Positions 42,892 to 54,000 are shown, counted from the stretch's first letter. The stretch: DNA of 64,000 nucleotides from Streptococcus anginosus subsp. whileyi MAS624 (GCF_000478925.1 NZ_AP013072.1:908501-972500); one strand, 5' to 3'. Program-made: numbers and translations. The notes: generated from the letters alone by a model not told the origin.

Positions 42892-43476
42892 ATGTTAGAA
42901 AAATCAAAAGAACATTGGGTTTGGGTGATATTAGTTTTATTACTTCTTTTCTTTGCAGGGCTACGAATTGTACAAGTCTCTCATTCTTCACGAGAAGAAT
43001 CGAAAACAACACAATCTAGCTCTTCCTCTAAGACGAAGAATTCTTCGACATTAGAGGAGGAAACACCCGATCAACGAAATTATCGTAAAGCAAAGTTAAA
43101 GCTAGAGCATCCTTATACAGAAGCTTCTCAGGAAGCAAAACAATCAGTGATTGAATCTGTTAATGCTGCCGTAGATGCGATTATCAAAGCTAAGAGTTTA
43201 TCAGAAGTGAAGGCAACCTATGAGAATCATTTAGCTATGAGTCAAGGTGGAATGATTCAAACTTTTGCGATGGCTATATTAGTAAATCGGTATCAATATC
43301 AGTCTTCTCAGTTAGAGGTCATGAAATCGGATAATGATGATGTTGTTCAAGTCATTATTCCTTTAGTTAAAGACGGAGAAGAGAAATGCTACTTTATCGC
43401 AAATTTTAATACAACTGTTAAGCAGATACAATTAACATCTTATATCGGTGGACGTATTGGAGGAACTTATGGGTAA
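42892..43476 (+). CDS. Single-TM transfer protein, possibly NTF2-fold, 194 residues
   Basis: One N-terminal TM helix (about 9-27), a Ser/Lys/Thr-rich linker, and an extracytoplasmic domain of about 130 residues with a pattern of helices followed by strands, compatible with an NTF2-like domain. It is the last gene of the operon opened by promoter copy 7. No specific family was assigned. It could be a second VirB8-like subunit. Confidence 0.5.
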   Translation: MLEKSKEHWVWVILVLLLLFFAGLRIVQVSHSSREESKTTQSSSSSKTKNSSTLEEETPDQRNYRKAKLKLEHPYTEASQEAKQSVIESVNAAVDAIIKAKSLSEVKATYENHLAMSQGGMIQTFAMAILVNRYQYQSSQLEVMKSDNDDVVQVIIPLVKDGEEKCYFIANFNTTVKQIQLTSYIGGRIGGTYG

Positions 43477-43520
43477 AATAGTTTATAAAGATAAATGATA
43501 AGAAGTTTAAGTAAATACAT

Positions 43521-43636
43521 AAAAAGTTATTTAATTTTTATGTATTTTTTCTTGACAAAGTAGTTGAATGTGATATAATAAATGTAAAGTTATTTAACAA
43601 AATATTTAACAATGAAAATAAGTTATTAAATAATAA
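43521..43636 (+). promoter_or_regulatory. parA promoter with operator-like repeats (possible centromere)
   Basis: TTGACA at 43552-43557, 16-bp spacer, TGATATAAT with -10 at 43574-43579. Around it are AAAAAGTTATTTAA (43521-43534), AAGTTATTTAAC (43587-43598), AATATTTAAC (43601-43610) and TTATTAAATAATAA (43623-43636). The first and last are identical at 10006-10019 and 10088-10101. Confidence 0.8.
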
Positions 43637-43667
43637 AGTATGTATAAAGATATATAGGAGAAGAAAA

Positions 43668-44486
43668 ATGACAAAGATTTATACAACAAATATAAAAAAG
43701 GGTGGAGTTGGAAAAACAACTATAACATTTAATGGCGCATTTTATTTGGCTGTCAAGAAAAACAAACGAGTTTTACTCATAGATTTAGATGATTCTTGCA
43801 ATTTGACAAAGCGTTTTATTGATTATTACGAAGAACCAATTCCAGAAATTTCTACTGTAAAAGCTTTATTCTCAGATGTTGTTCCAGTTCCTCTTCGATT
43901 AACTGATCATTTATCTATTATTGCAGGATACGATCATCTTAATGAATTGACAAAAGAAGTAGAAGCAGGAAAAGGAAGAGGCTATCTACTATCCTGGTAT
44001 TACAGCCAATTAGATTTTATTGAAGCAAATTATGATTATATTTTGATTGATACGCATAATGATTTCAGTATTTTTACCAATAATGCGATTGCTGTGTCAG
44101 ATGTAGTATTAGCTATTGCGGACATAGATGAAGATGCTATTGAAAAATTAAAACTAGAAGAACGACAAATCACTCAATTAACAAAAGACTTTATCAATCC
44201 TATGACGAATCAAAGCTTTGTCAATACAAGATTGATTAAAGTTGGAAATAAGGTAGTCAAAAATACAAGTGATTCTCAGGCGTTCAAGCGAGCTTTTGAA
44301 GCAATGATGAAAAGAGATAATCAATTTCTAGGTTATTTTGAAGGGCGGAGTTTATTTGGTAAGACCAAAACAACTAGACAACCCTTGACTTCATTAGAAG
44401 AATCTCATCAAACGCCGTCTTATCGCCAATTTTTCAAAAATACTTGGGAGTTGTTTGATAAAATTTATACTCTCCCAATTGAATAA
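43668..44486 (+). CDS. ParA-family partition ATPase
   Basis: 272 residues. Deviant Walker A KKGGVGKTT with K11 and K16; switch I/II regions VLLIDLDDS and YILIDTHND. Known: ParA ATPases move or hold plasmid DNA with a partner that binds a centromere. TnGBS-type elements replicate extrachromosomally, and partition would prevent loss of the circular form. It is followed by a ribbon-helix-helix gene and preceded by repeated operator-like sites. Confidence 0.85.
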   Translation: MTKIYTTNIKKGGVGKTTITFNGAFYLAVKKNKRVLLIDLDDSCNLTKRFIDYYEEPIPEISTVKALFSDVVPVPLRLTDHLSIIAGYDHLNELTKEVEAGKGRGYLLSWYYSQLDFIEANYDYILIDTHNDFSIFTNNAIAVSDVVLAIADIDEDAIEKLKLEERQITQLTKDFINPMTNQSFVNTRLIKVGNKVVKNTSDSQAFKRAFEAMMKRDNQFLGYFEGRSLFGKTKTTRQPLTSLEESHQTPSYRQFFKNTWELFDKIYTLPIE

Positions 44487-44551
44487 TACATTATTTGTGA
44501 TATAATAAGATAAATAATAAAATAAATAAGAAATTACATAAGGAGTTTTAA

Positions 44552-44803
44552 ATGGCGAAGAAAGAGAATCAAGCTGATTTTATGAAAATGTTTAATGAGG
44601 AGCCTCAAACAGCTCCCGTTCAACCCTTACCTAAGAAACAACTTTCTCCAGTAGGATATGAAAAAAAGAAGCAGGTCACCTTTGCTATGACCCCTTCTAT
44701 AAGGAGTAAGTTAGATGACATTGTTGACTACTATTCGTATAAGTCTGCTTCTGCTTATTTAGAAGAAATGATTGATAAGGAGTGGCAGCGTATTCAATCG
44801 TAA
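44552..44803 (+). CDS. Ribbon-helix-helix partner of ParA, 83 residues
   Basis: A disordered N-terminal half (about 1-40) is followed by a strand and two helices (QVTFAMTPSIRSKLDDIV, then a Tyr/Ser-rich helix), the RHH fold. Known: small RHH proteins serve as centromere-binding partners and autorepressors in ParA systems. The ATG has AAGGAG upstream. The best-guess targets are the TTAAATAA-type repeats at 43521-43636 and 10006-10101. Confidence 0.72.
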   Translation: MAKKENQADFMKMFNEEPQTAPVQPLPKKQLSPVGYEKKKQVTFAMTPSIRSKLDDIVDYYSYKSASAYLEEMIDKEWQRIQS

Positions 44804-44818
44804 AAAGGAGAAAAACGC

Positions 44819-45163
44819 ATGTTTATATTTAGTTTTAAGCGTTTGTGGTATTTGATATTTGCGGCAATTGCCATTGCAGGACTTCAAATATTTTATAATC
44901 ATTTTGGATTTTCAATGCTTGTGTTACTAATTGTAGGTTTGCTTGCTTTAAAATTTTTTCCAGCTGCAGTTATTCCTATTATAGTTGTCTCTCTATTCGT
45001 TTATTTGAATAATGGTTTTTCATTTGTTGCAGACATTATTCAATTTATTTTTATCGGGCTTCCGGTTTCCATTGTGATGGCAGGACTTTTATTTCCGTTT
45101 GTAGAATCTTGCCAAAGTAAAATTCGTAGATATAAAAAGAAATACAAACAAGAATATAAGTAA
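44819..45163 (+). CDS. Small polytopic membrane protein, 114 residues
   Basis: Three hydrophobic segments (about residues 10-28, 32-60 and 68-92) and a very basic C-terminal tail (KIRRYKKKYKQEYK). The ATG has AAAAGGAG and is 15 bases after the RHH gene, so it belongs to the parA operon. No family was recognised. Joining a membrane protein to a partition operon is unusual. Confidence 0.6.
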   Translation: MFIFSFKRLWYLIFAAIAIAGLQIFYNHFGFSMLVLLIVGLLALKFFPAAVIPIIVVSLFVYLNNGFSFVADIIQFIFIGLPVSIVMAGLLFPFVESCQSKIRRYKKKYKQEYK

Positions 45164-45181
45164 AAAGTAAAATTTAATTGT

Positions 45182-45212
45182 AAAAAGTTGTTCATTTGAG
45201 CAGCTTTTTTTG
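45182..45212 (+). terminator. Rho-independent terminator
   Basis: AAAGTTGTTC and GAGCAGCTTT (with G-U pairs) around ATTT, followed by T-rich sequence. It ends the parA operon. Confidence 0.75.
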
Positions 45213-45291
45213 TCAGAAAAAAAATAAATTTGAAGAGCTATAAGAAAAAAATTACAATTTTCATAAATCATTTTCATGAGGGAGAAGGTTT

Positions 45292-46599
45292 GTGAAAGTA
45301 ATAGATGAACGTAAGTTGAAAGAAAAATTTATAGTAGGAACTGAGAAAGACTTTTATCGGAACATTAAAAAATATGATGAATCAATGATTCCTGTAATGA
45401 AAGCAAGAGGTTATACTTGTATTCGTTCAGCTGAAAGGACTGTTGCGTTTACATTTGGTGAGTTCTGCTTCAGTAGGAGGAAATGGAAACGTGGACCAGA
45501 GTGGTACTCACCGGTTGATGTATGGCTAGGGTTAGATAAAAACAGTCGTTATTCTAAAGAACTGATTTATCAAATTGCAGAATTATCTACAATGATGTCT
45601 TATGACCATGTTGTTAAAGTTGTTCAAATGATGTATCATGTTAAGATTACAAAACCAACAGTCATTAAGACAGTAAAGTTTGCGGATCAATTGAGAAACC
45701 AGTACGAAGAATACCAATATTACCAGGAAGAAGTGAAAAAGAAAGATAAAATTAAAGCTGATATTATTTTTGTGGAAGGAGACGGGGTATTCTTACGAGT
45801 TTTAGACGAAGAGAACAAAGCTAGTTATAGAGACTTTGCTCATTTTGTGATTCATACAGGTAGTAAAAAAATTGAAAAGAATCGCTGGAAATTGGAAAAT
45901 AAAAAGAGTATTATGTCAATCAGTAATCGACATGCTAGAGAGATGGTCTTGGATTATCTTTATCAAAATTTTGAAATTACCGAAAATACAATTCTAATTA
46001 CAAATTCTGATGGTGGTCACGGTTATACACCTTATGTATTTAAAGAATTTGCCAAAGTATTAGGAATAAAACGTCATGAACACTTTTGGGATGAGTTCCA
46101 TGTTTATAAAGAAATTGACCAAACGTATAAAGGTTATCCGGAAGATTTAAAGAATAAACTATATCAATCTATTCAAACGCATGATAAAAAATTGTTACGA
46201 ACAGTATTGGATACAACAGAGTCGTTATTGACTTCCGCCGAAGAAGAAAATTTTTCAAAATTCTCTAAAAAGTTCTTAAGAAATTTTCAATATACAAAAC
46301 CGCTTGAATTGAGGGGCTTTCGATATTTACCAATAGGCATTATGGAATCTCAGCATAGAAAGATTACTTATCGGATGAAAAAGAGAGGAATGATATGGAG
46401 TCAAACAGGAGCAGAATCGATGACTAATATGATCCTATTATCAAAATCCGGTCAATTAAGAGAATTATTCTTTGGTGAGTGGCGAAAAGAGTATCAGGAA
46501 TATAAAGCAGCAGAAGAGTTGACTGCTGCAACAATCAAGGTTCGACAGAATCATATCAAAAAGGATTATCAATTTTACAGCTTGAAAAAAAGATGGTAA
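45292..46599 (+). CDS. DDE transposase, Mutator superfamily / ISLre2-like (TnGBS type)
   Basis: 435 residues from GTG 45292, with GAGGGAGAAGG upstream. A likely catalytic triad is D164 (VEGDGV), D240 (TNSDGGHG) and E352 (IMESQHRK); the RKITYRMKKRGMIWS block after the Glu is characteristic. Known: TnGBS transposases integrate the whole ICE upstream of sigma-A promoters. It is the last gene of the element and points to the right end. It is intact, so the element may be mobile. Confidence 0.88.
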   Translation: MKVIDERKLKEKFIVGTEKDFYRNIKKYDESMIPVMKARGYTCIRSAERTVAFTFGEFCFSRRKWKRGPEWYSPVDVWLGLDKNSRYSKELIYQIAELSTMMSYDHVVKVVQMMYHVKITKPTVIKTVKFADQLRNQYEEYQYYQEEVKKKDKIKADIIFVEGDGVFLRVLDEENKASYRDFAHFVIHTGSKKIEKNRWKLENKKSIMSISNRHAREMVLDYLYQNFEITENTILITNSDGGHGYTPYVFKEFAKVLGIKRHEHFWDEFHVYKEIDQTYKGYPEDLKNKLYQSIQTHDKKLLRTVLDTTESLLTSAEEENFSKFSKKFLRNFQYTKPLELRGFRYLPIGIMESQHRKITYRMKKRGMIWSQTGAESMTNMILLSKSGQLRELFFGEWRKEYQEYKAAEELTAATIKVRQNHIKKDYQFYSLKKRW

Positions 46600-46617
46600 G
46601 AAGATTTAACACATATT

Positions 46618-46646
46618 AAAAAAATCTAGTATTACTAGGTCTTTTT
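46618..46646 (+). terminator. Rho-independent terminator after the transposase
   Basis: CTAGT-ATT-ACTAG with flanking AGA/TCT-type pairing, followed by CTTTTT. Confidence 0.65.
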
Positions 46647-46716
46647 GAGTGTGCAATTTTTTTAAAAATCGCTCAAAATACTTGTCTTGTGTGTTAAAGT
46701 ATGTTAAAATTAACTT

Positions 46717-46876
46717 AATTTAAACGAATAAAAAAAGGTCGTACGTGCGTCCAACACATACGACCACCGAGTTTAGCAATCCACACTTGCTTACTCAGTA
46801 TATATGACTATGATAAAGGATAATTAAATCATTGTCAAGGGCTGAGCAAGTAATTGTTCAGTCTTTTTTTGAAAAA
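46717..46876 (+). ncRNA. Predicted plus-strand small RNA at the right end
   Basis: Promoter TTGTCT (46682-46687), 17-bp spacer, TAAAAT (46705-46710). About 160 bases later is a stem CTGAGCAA/TTGTTCAG (46843-46862) followed by TCTTTTTTT. No ORF longer than 7 codons with a ribosome site was found between. It fully spans the minus-strand RNA, so the two would be antisense partners. Confidence 0.45.
46730..46803 (-). ncRNA. Predicted minus-strand antisense RNA at the right end
   Basis: On the minus strand: TTGACA (complement of 46833-46838), 17-bp spacer, TATCAT (complement of 46810-46815); then about 75 bases ending in a stem GGTCGTA/TACGACC with an inner GTG/CAC (46737-46765) and a run of seven U (46730-46736). 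The promoter and terminator are both convincing. The arrangement recalls plasmid antisense regulators (ctRNA, or RNA II of Fst-type loci), but no toxin peptide was found here. Confidence 0.6.
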
Positions 46877-46879
46877 TTT

Positions 46880-46941
46880 GCTAAAAATCAACTCTCCTTT
46901 AACTTAAATATTGTTTTTTCTACAAAAGTTTACCACATTCA
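46880..46941. other. Predicted right terminus of the element
   Basis: An A/T-rich stretch with no gene ends near GTTTACCACATTC. Its boundary is inferred from the known 15-16 bp distance to the -35 hexamer of the target promoter at 46957. Terminal inverted repeats cannot be tested because the other end is absent. Confidence 0.5.
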
Positions 46942-46956
46942 AAATGCAATTTTTTC

Positions 46957-47681
<725 letters not shown>

Positions 47682-47685
47682 GAAA

Positions 47686-48954
47686 ATGAGTCAAGATGTG
47701 AAATATGATGTGCACGATATGCCAAAACCTGGTTTGCTTGTAGGATTGTCCTTTCAGCATTTGTTCGCTATGTTTGGAGCAACGGTTTTGGTTCCAATTC
47801 TGGTTGGAATTGACCCAGCAGTTGCCTTGTTTTCAAGTGGTCTTGGAACATTAGCGCATTTAACAGTTACTAAGTACAAAGTTCCAGCTTATATGGGGTC
47901 TAGTTTCGCTTATATTGCAGCTATGCAAATGTTGATGAAAACAGACGGTATCGCAGCAGTCGCTCAAGGTGCTATTACAGGTGGTTTGGTTTACTTCATT
48001 GTAGCTCTTATTGTGAAGTTTGCTGGGAATGCTTGGATTGATAAGATTTTGCCGCCAGTTGTGGTAGGACCAATCATTATGGTCATCGGACTAAGTCTGG
48101 CCAGCACAGCGGTAAACGATGTCATGTTAAAAGATGGTAAATACAATTTAACTTATTTCATTATTGGGATCGTTACTCTCTTTGCAGTCATTCTTTTCAA
48201 TGTTTATGGTAAAAAGATTGTAGGAATTATTCCAGTGCTGTTGGGCTTGATTGTAGGATATGTCTTTGCGCTCGTTCTTGGAGCGGTAACAGGAGAAGAC
48301 ATCATTTCCTTTACAAAAGTGTCTCAAGCTTCATGGTTTCATGTCCCACCTATGCATCTTCCCTTCTTAGACTATAGCGTTAAATTCTACCCAAGTGCAA
48401 TTTTAACAATGGCGCCAATTGCATTTGTGACTATGACAGAGCATTTTGGTCATGTCATGGTACTGAATAGTTTGACCGAAAAAGATTTCTTTAAAGACCC
48501 GGGATTGGATAAAACTCTTGCTGGAGACGGTCTTGCACAAGTGATAGCTGGGATTTTTGGTGCACCACCAGTGACTAGTTATGGTGAAAATATTGGTGTG
48601 ATGGCTTTAAATAAAATCTATAGCGTTTATGTTATTGCAGGTGCAGCAGTACTTGCGATTGTGATGAGTTTTGTCGGAAAAGTATCGGCACTCTTACAAT
48701 CTATTCCAACTCCAGTTCTAGGCGGTATTTCTATTGCGCTCTTTGGAGTCATCGCTTCTAGTGGTTTGAAAATTTTAATTGAAAAGCAAACAGACTTTGA
48801 TAATAAGAAAAACCTGTTAATTGCCAGTGTAATTTTAGTTGCAGGAATTGGCGGCTTAACGCTTCAACTTTCAGGTCTGCAAATTTCAGGGGTTGCCTTG
48901 TCAACCGTTCTTGGTATTGTACTCTATCTTATCTTGCCTGAACCTAAAAATTAG
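47686..48954 (+). CDS. pyrP: Uracil permease
   Basis: 422 residues, hydrophobic throughout with about 12-14 TM helices, of the nucleobase:cation symporter-2 (UraA-type) family. The motif region PVTSYGENIGVMALNKI is typical for uracil permeases. It starts 4 bases after pyrR, as in other Firmicute pyr operons. It imports uracil, which can be converted to UMP by uracil phosphoribosyltransferase. Confidence 0.93.
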   Translation: MSQDVKYDVHDMPKPGLLVGLSFQHLFAMFGATVLVPILVGIDPAVALFSSGLGTLAHLTVTKYKVPAYMGSSFAYIAAMQMLMKTDGIAAVAQGAITGGLVYFIVALIVKFAGNAWIDKILPPVVVGPIIMVIGLSLASTAVNDVMLKDGKYNLTYFIIGIVTLFAVILFNVYGKKIVGIIPVLLGLIVGYVFALVLGAVTGEDIISFTKVSQASWFHVPPMHLPFLDYSVKFYPSAILTMAPIAFVTMTEHFGHVMVLNSLTEKDFFKDPGLDKTLAGDGLAQVIAGIFGAPPVTSYGENIGVMALNKIYSVYVIAGAAVLAIVMSFVGKVSALLQSIPTPVLGGISIALFGVIASSGLKILIEKQTDFDNKKNLLIASVILVAGIGGLTLQLSGLQISGVALSTVLGIVLYLILPEPKN

Positions 48955-49012
48955 TTTGAATTCTTAACTTTATTGAAAGAAACGCCGTATCTAATAAAAG
49001 GAGAAATACACC

Positions 49013-49936
49013 ATGTCATCTAATCAAATCGCTCTTAAAAATGTTGTCTCTATGGAAACTCTTACCAATGAGGAAGTCTTAAGTTTAATCAAACGTGGCA
49101 TTGAATTTAAAAATGGAGCGAAAGCTCATTATGATGAACAACATATTATCGCTAATCTCTTCTTTGAGCCCTCTACGCGAACACATAAAGCCTTTGAAGT
49201 AGCGGAATTAAAACTAGGTTGTGACCTATTGGATTTTGATTCAAAGACTAGCTCCATCAACAAAGGAGAGACCTTATATGATACGATTTTAACCATGTCA
49301 GCGCTCGGAGTGGATGTCTGTGTCATTCGTCATCCAGAAGTGGACTATTACAAGGAATTAGTTGAAAGTCCAACGATTACAACTTCAATTGTGAATGGTG
49401 GTGATGGCTCTGGACAACATCCGAGTCAAAGTTTGCTAGATTTGATGACCATTTATCAAGAGTTTGGACATTTTGATGGCTTGAAGATTGCGATTGCAGG
49501 CGACTTAGATCATTCGCGTGTGGCGAAGTCAAATATGCAAATCTTGAAGCGTCTGGGTGCAGAACTTTATTTTGCAGGTCCAGAAGTATGGAGAAGTGAA
49601 GAATTTGCAGATTATGGGCAATTTGTCACACTTGATGAAGTCGTTGAGCAAGTAGACGTCTTAATGCTTCTGCGCGTGCAGCACGAGCGCCATGATGATG
49701 ATTCACTCTTTTCAAAAGAAAATTACCATAAAATGCATGGTCTAACACAGGAACGATATGACAGATTGAAGGATACAGCCATCATCATGCATCCAGCTCC
49801 AGTCAATCGCGATGTTGAAATTGCAGATCATCTGGTAGAAGCTCCAAAATCGCGGATTGTAGAGCAAATGACAAATGGTGTATTTGTCCGTATGGCAATT
49901 ATTGAGTCTGTTTTAAATGGACGAAAAGAGCAATAG
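49013..49936 (+). CDS. pyrB: Aspartate carbamoyltransferase catalytic chain
   Basis: 307 residues. Carbamoyl-phosphate site [12 protein letters not shown] and aspartate-domain HPSQSLLDL, plus [10 protein letters not shown] near the C-terminus. It makes carbamoyl-aspartate from carbamoyl phosphate and aspartate. No pyrI regulatory chain is encoded beside it, as usual for Firmicutes. The ATG has AAGGAG upstream. Confidence 0.96.
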   Translation: MSSNQIALKNVVSMETLTNEEVLSLIKRGIEFKNGAKAHYDEQHIIANLFFEPSTRTHKAFEVAELKLGCDLLDFDSKTSSINKGETLYDTILTMSALGVDVCVIRHPEVDYYKELVESPTITTSIVNGGDGSGQHPSQSLLDLMTIYQEFGHFDGLKIAIAGDLDHSRVAKSNMQILKRLGAELYFAGPEVWRSEEFADYGQFVTLDEVVEQVDVLMLLRVQHERHDDDSLFSKENYHKMHGLTQERYDRLKDTAIIMHPAPVNRDVEIADHLVEAPKSRIVEQMTNGVFVRMAIIESVLNGRKEQ

Positions 49937-49974
49937 ACACTAAGGTATTGCTGTAAGAACAAACGGAGGGGAAA

Positions 49975-51063
49975 ATGGAAAAACGCTTGTTAATTCTGGA
50001 AGATGATACAGTATTTGAAGGAGAGGCATTCGGGGCTGATATAGATGTGACTGGAGAAATCGTCTTTAATACAGGTATGACTGGCTACCAAGAATCCATT
50101 ACGGATCAGTCTTACAATGGGCAAATCTTGACTTTCACTTATCCGTTAATCGGAAATTATGGAATCAACCGCGACGACTATGAATCGATCACTCCCACTT
50201 GCAAGGGAGTGGTCGTTTATGAGTGGGCACGCCGAGCGAGCAATTGGCGCAATCAGATGACCCTAGACGAGTTTTTAAAAGTCAAAAAAATTCCAGGAAT
50301 TGCTGGTATTGATACGCGGGCATTGACGAAAATCATTCGGCAGCATGGAACGATGAAAGCAACACTAGCCAATGTGGGCGACCAAATGGTGCATCTACAA
50401 GATCAGTTGAAAGCAACTGTTTTGCCGACTGATAATATCAAACAAGTTTCAACGAAAACATCGTATCCAGCACCGGGTTCAGGTCCTAGCATTGTGTTAG
50501 TTGATTTTGGATTGAAACATTCAATTCTTCGCGAATTAGCGGCACGCAATTGTAATGTGACAGTTGTTCCCTATGACACAAGTGCAGCAGACATTCTCAA
50601 TCTTCATCCTGACGGTGTCATGTTATCCAACGGTCCAGGTAATCCAGATGATGTACCGCAAGTGCTAGACATGATTCGAGGGATTCAAGGTAAAATTCCT
50701 CTTTTTGGTATCTGCATGGGACATCAACTTTTTTGTAAGGCTAATGGAGCGCAGACTTATAAAATGAAATTTGGTCACCGTGGTTTTAATCATGCTGTCA
50801 GAGAGATTGCGACAGGGCGAATTGATTTTACCAGCCAAAATCATGGTTATGCTGTTAGTCGGGAAAATTTTCCGAGCGAGTTGCTGATTACATATGAGGA
50901 AATCAACGACAAATCTATTGAAGGTGTGCGGCATCGGTTTTTCCCTGCTTTTTCAGTGCAATTTCATCCTGATGCTGCACCAGGACCGCATGATGCCAGT
51001 TATCTCTTTGATGAGTTTATGGAAATGATTGATGCTTTTAAACAACAGCATAGTTCATTTTAA
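49975..51063 (+). CDS. carA: Carbamoyl-phosphate synthase small (glutaminase) subunit
   Basis: 362 residues. The N-terminal CPSase small-chain domain is followed by a class I glutamine amidotransferase with nucleophile C247 in GICMGHQ and the His of FHPDAAPGP. It supplies ammonia from glutamine to CarB. The ATG has GGAGGGG upstream. It is placed in the pyr operon, so it should respond to pyrimidines; no arginine box was identified. Confidence 0.96.
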   Translation: MEKRLLILEDDTVFEGEAFGADIDVTGEIVFNTGMTGYQESITDQSYNGQILTFTYPLIGNYGINRDDYESITPTCKGVVVYEWARRASNWRNQMTLDEFLKVKKIPGIAGIDTRALTKIIRQHGTMKATLANVGDQMVHLQDQLKATVLPTDNIKQVSTKTSYPAPGSGPSIVLVDFGLKHSILRELAARNCNVTVVPYDTSAADILNLHPDGVMLSNGPGNPDDVPQVLDMIRGIQGKIPLFGICMGHQLFCKANGAQTYKMKFGHRGFNHAVREIATGRIDFTSQNHGYAVSRENFPSELLITYEEINDKSIEGVRHRFFPAFSVQFHPDAAPGPHDASYLFDEFMEMIDAFKQQHSSF

Positions 51064-51090
51064 GCAATGGATTAGAAATAGGAGAAAGAC

Positions 51091-54000
51091 ATGCCAAAAC
51101 GTACAGATATTCAGAAAATTATGGTGATTGGCTCTGGTCCCATTGTCATTGGACAGGCTGCTGAGTTTGATTATGCAGGAACGCAGGCTTGTTTGTCTTT
51201 GAAAGAAGAGGGCTACACGGTCGTTTTAGTTAATTCCAATCCTGCAACGATTATGACAGATAAGGAAATTGCTGATAAGGTTTATATTGAGCCAATCACG
51301 CTGGAATTTGTCACAAGAATTTTACGGAAAGAGCGACCAGATGCACTTCTACCGACTTTGGGTGGGCAAACAGGTCTCAATATGGCAATGGAATTATCTA
51401 AAGAAGGCATCTTGGATGAACTGGGTGTCGAACTTTTGGGAACCAAGCTGTCGGCTATTGACCAAGCTGAGGATCGTGATTTGTTCAAGCAGCTCATGGA
51501 AGAGCTGAAACAACCTATTCCAGAATCTGAAATTGTAAACACAATCGAAGAAGCAGTGGAGTTTGCAGCGAAAATAGGCTACCCAGTCATTGTTCGCCCA
51601 GCCTTTACCTTAGGGGGAACTGGCGGCGGAATGTGTGCCAATGAGGAGGAATTGCGAGAGATTGCAGAGAATGGTCTGAAATTATCTCCCGTGACTCAGT
51701 GTTTGATTGAGCGCTCTATTGCTGGTTTCAAAGAAATTGAGTACGAAGTTATGCGTGATGCGGCTGACAATGCTTTGGTGGTCTGCAATATGGAAAATTT
51801 TGATCCAGTCGGTGTACACACAGGCGATTCCATTGTCTTTGCACCAACGCAAACTCTTTCGGATTATGAAAATCAAATGTTGCGGGATGCTAGCTTGAAA
51901 ATTATCCGTGCTCTAAAAATCGAAGGAGGCTGTAATGTGCAGTTGGCTTTGGATCCACATAGCTTTAATTACTATGTCATTGAAGTCAATCCACGTGTGT
52001 CTCGTTCGTCAGCTCTGGCTTCTAAAGCGACAGGCTATCCTATTGCTAAATTGGCTGCAAAAATCGCCGTTAGCTTAACACTAGATGAAGTTATCAATCC
52101 GGTCACAGGTACAACTTATGCTATGTTTGAACCGGCTCTGGATTATGTGGTAGCGAAGATTCCACGTTTTCCTTTTGATAAATTTGAACATGGAGAACGT
52201 CATCTGGGAACGCAGATGAAAGCTACCGGTGAGGTCATGGCTATTGGACGTAACATTGAGGAAAGTCTTCTTAAAGCCTGTCGTTCTCTGGAAATTGGTG
52301 TTGATCATAATGAAATGCCAGAACTAAATCTAGTGGCAGATGATGATTTACTGGAAAAGGTCGTCAAAGCTCAGGATGATCGTCTTTTCTATATATCTGA
52401 AGCAATCCGCCGTGGCTATGATATCGAAGAAATTGCAAAACTAACCAAGATTGATTTGTTCTTTCTGGATAAATTACTTCACATCCATGAATTAGAGCAG
52501 AAGTTAATGACTCATATTGGAGATGCAAATCTGCTTAGACAGGCTAAGCAAAACGGCTTTGCAGATACTAAGTTAGCTCGGCTTTGGAAAATGACAGCAG
52601 AAGAAGTGCGTCAATTTCGTAAAGAAGAGCGGATTCTTCCAGTTTATAAAATGGTTGACACCTGTGCAGCTGAGTTTGAATCAAGCACACCATATTTTTA
52701 TTCTACTTATGCTTTGGAAAATGAATCAATCAAGTCAGACAAAGAATCTGTTCTGGTGCTAGGCTCTGGACCTATTCGGATTGGTCAAGGAGTAGAATTT
52801 GACTATGCGACCGTGCACTCGGTCAAGGCTATTCAAGCAACTGGCTATGAAGCAATCATTATGAATAGTAATCCTGAAACGGTCTCAACAGATTTTTCGG
52901 TTTCTGATAAGCTTTACTTTGAACCCTTGACTTTTGAAGATGTCATGAATGTCATTGAACTGGAAAAACCTAAGGGAGTTATCGTTCAGTTTGGTGGACA
53001 AACCGCTATCAATCTAGCTGAACCATTGTCAAAAGCTGGTGTGAAAATTTTAGGTACTCAAGTGGCTGATCTTGACCGTGCAGAAGATCGTGATTTGTTT
53101 GAACAGGCTCTTAAGGATTTGAATATTCCGCAGCCACCAGGTCAGACAGCGACGAATGAAGAAGAAGCGGTAGCAGCTGCTCGTAAGATTGGTTTTCCTG
53201 TTTTGGTTCGTCCGTCCTACGTTCTGGGTGGTCGGGCTATGGAGATTGTCGAGAATGAAGCAGATCTTCGTTCTTATATGCGAACTGCTGTCAAGGCTAG
53301 CCCTGATCATCCGGTGTTGGTGGACTCTTACATTGTCGGTAAGGAATGTGAGGTAGATGCTATTTCAGACGGTCGTCAGGTCTTGATTCCAGGGATTATG
53401 GAGCATATTGAACGGGCTGGAGTTCACTCAGGTGATTCTATGGCTGTTTATCCTCCGCAAACCTTATCTGCTCAAGTGCAGCAGACTATCGCCGATTATA
53501 CTAAGAAATTGGCTATCGGACTTCACTGTATCGGTATGATGAACATTCAGTTTGTCATCAAAGATGAGAAGGTTTATGTCATTGAGGTCAATCCTCGTGC
53601 TAGCCGGACGGTGCCATTCTTGTCGAAAGTGACAAATATTCCTATGGCACAGGTGGCAACTCAACTGATTTTAGGTCAAACTTTGGCGGAGCTAGGGTAT
53701 GAAGACGGTCTTTATCCAGAAAGCAAACAAGTACATGTAAAAGCGCCAGTTTTTTCCTTTACCAAGTTAGCCAAGGTAGATAGCCTTCTTGGTCCTGAAA
53801 TGAAATCGACAGGTGAGGTTATGGGAACAGATGCAACTCTTGAAAAAGCTTTATACAAGGCTTTTGAAGCTTCTTATTTCCACCTTCCTGCTTTTGGTAA
53901 TGTCATTTTTACCATTGCTGATGATACTAAAGAAGAAGCCCTCACATTAGCGAAGCGTTTTGCAGCGATCGGATATAGCATTCTAGCAACACAAGGCACA

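Larger units (their letters stand above)
1..46941 (+). mobile_element. TnGBS-type integrative conjugative element (left end outside window)
   Basis: Seen: a full conjugation gene set (relaxase, VirD4, VirB4, VirB6, VirB3-like, pilin, peptidoglycan hydrolase, surface adhesins), a ParA module, and a DDE transposase as the last gene; no tyrosine or serine integrase. Nearly all genes are on one strand. Known: TnGBS elements use a Mutator-superfamily DDE transposase and insert 15-16 bp upstream of the -35 of sigma-A promoters. The pyrR -35 begins at 46957, so the expected boundary is near 46940-46941. The exact terminal repeats cannot be confirmed because the left end is missing. Base 1 is inside a coding region, so more cargo lies upstream. 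Confidence 0.85.

Noticed and set aside
46682..46876. Fst-type toxin-antitoxin locus
   Set aside because: The RNA layout is suggestive but no toxin-like hydrophobic peptide with a ribosome site is present; only a 7-codon frame was seen. Retained only as a small-RNA pair.
1..46941. Tyrosine or serine integrase, VirB11 homologue, antibiotic-resistance genes, CRISPR array
   Set aside because: Looked for and not found in this window; VirB11 is normally absent from Gram-positive systems. Cargo could lie left of base 1.
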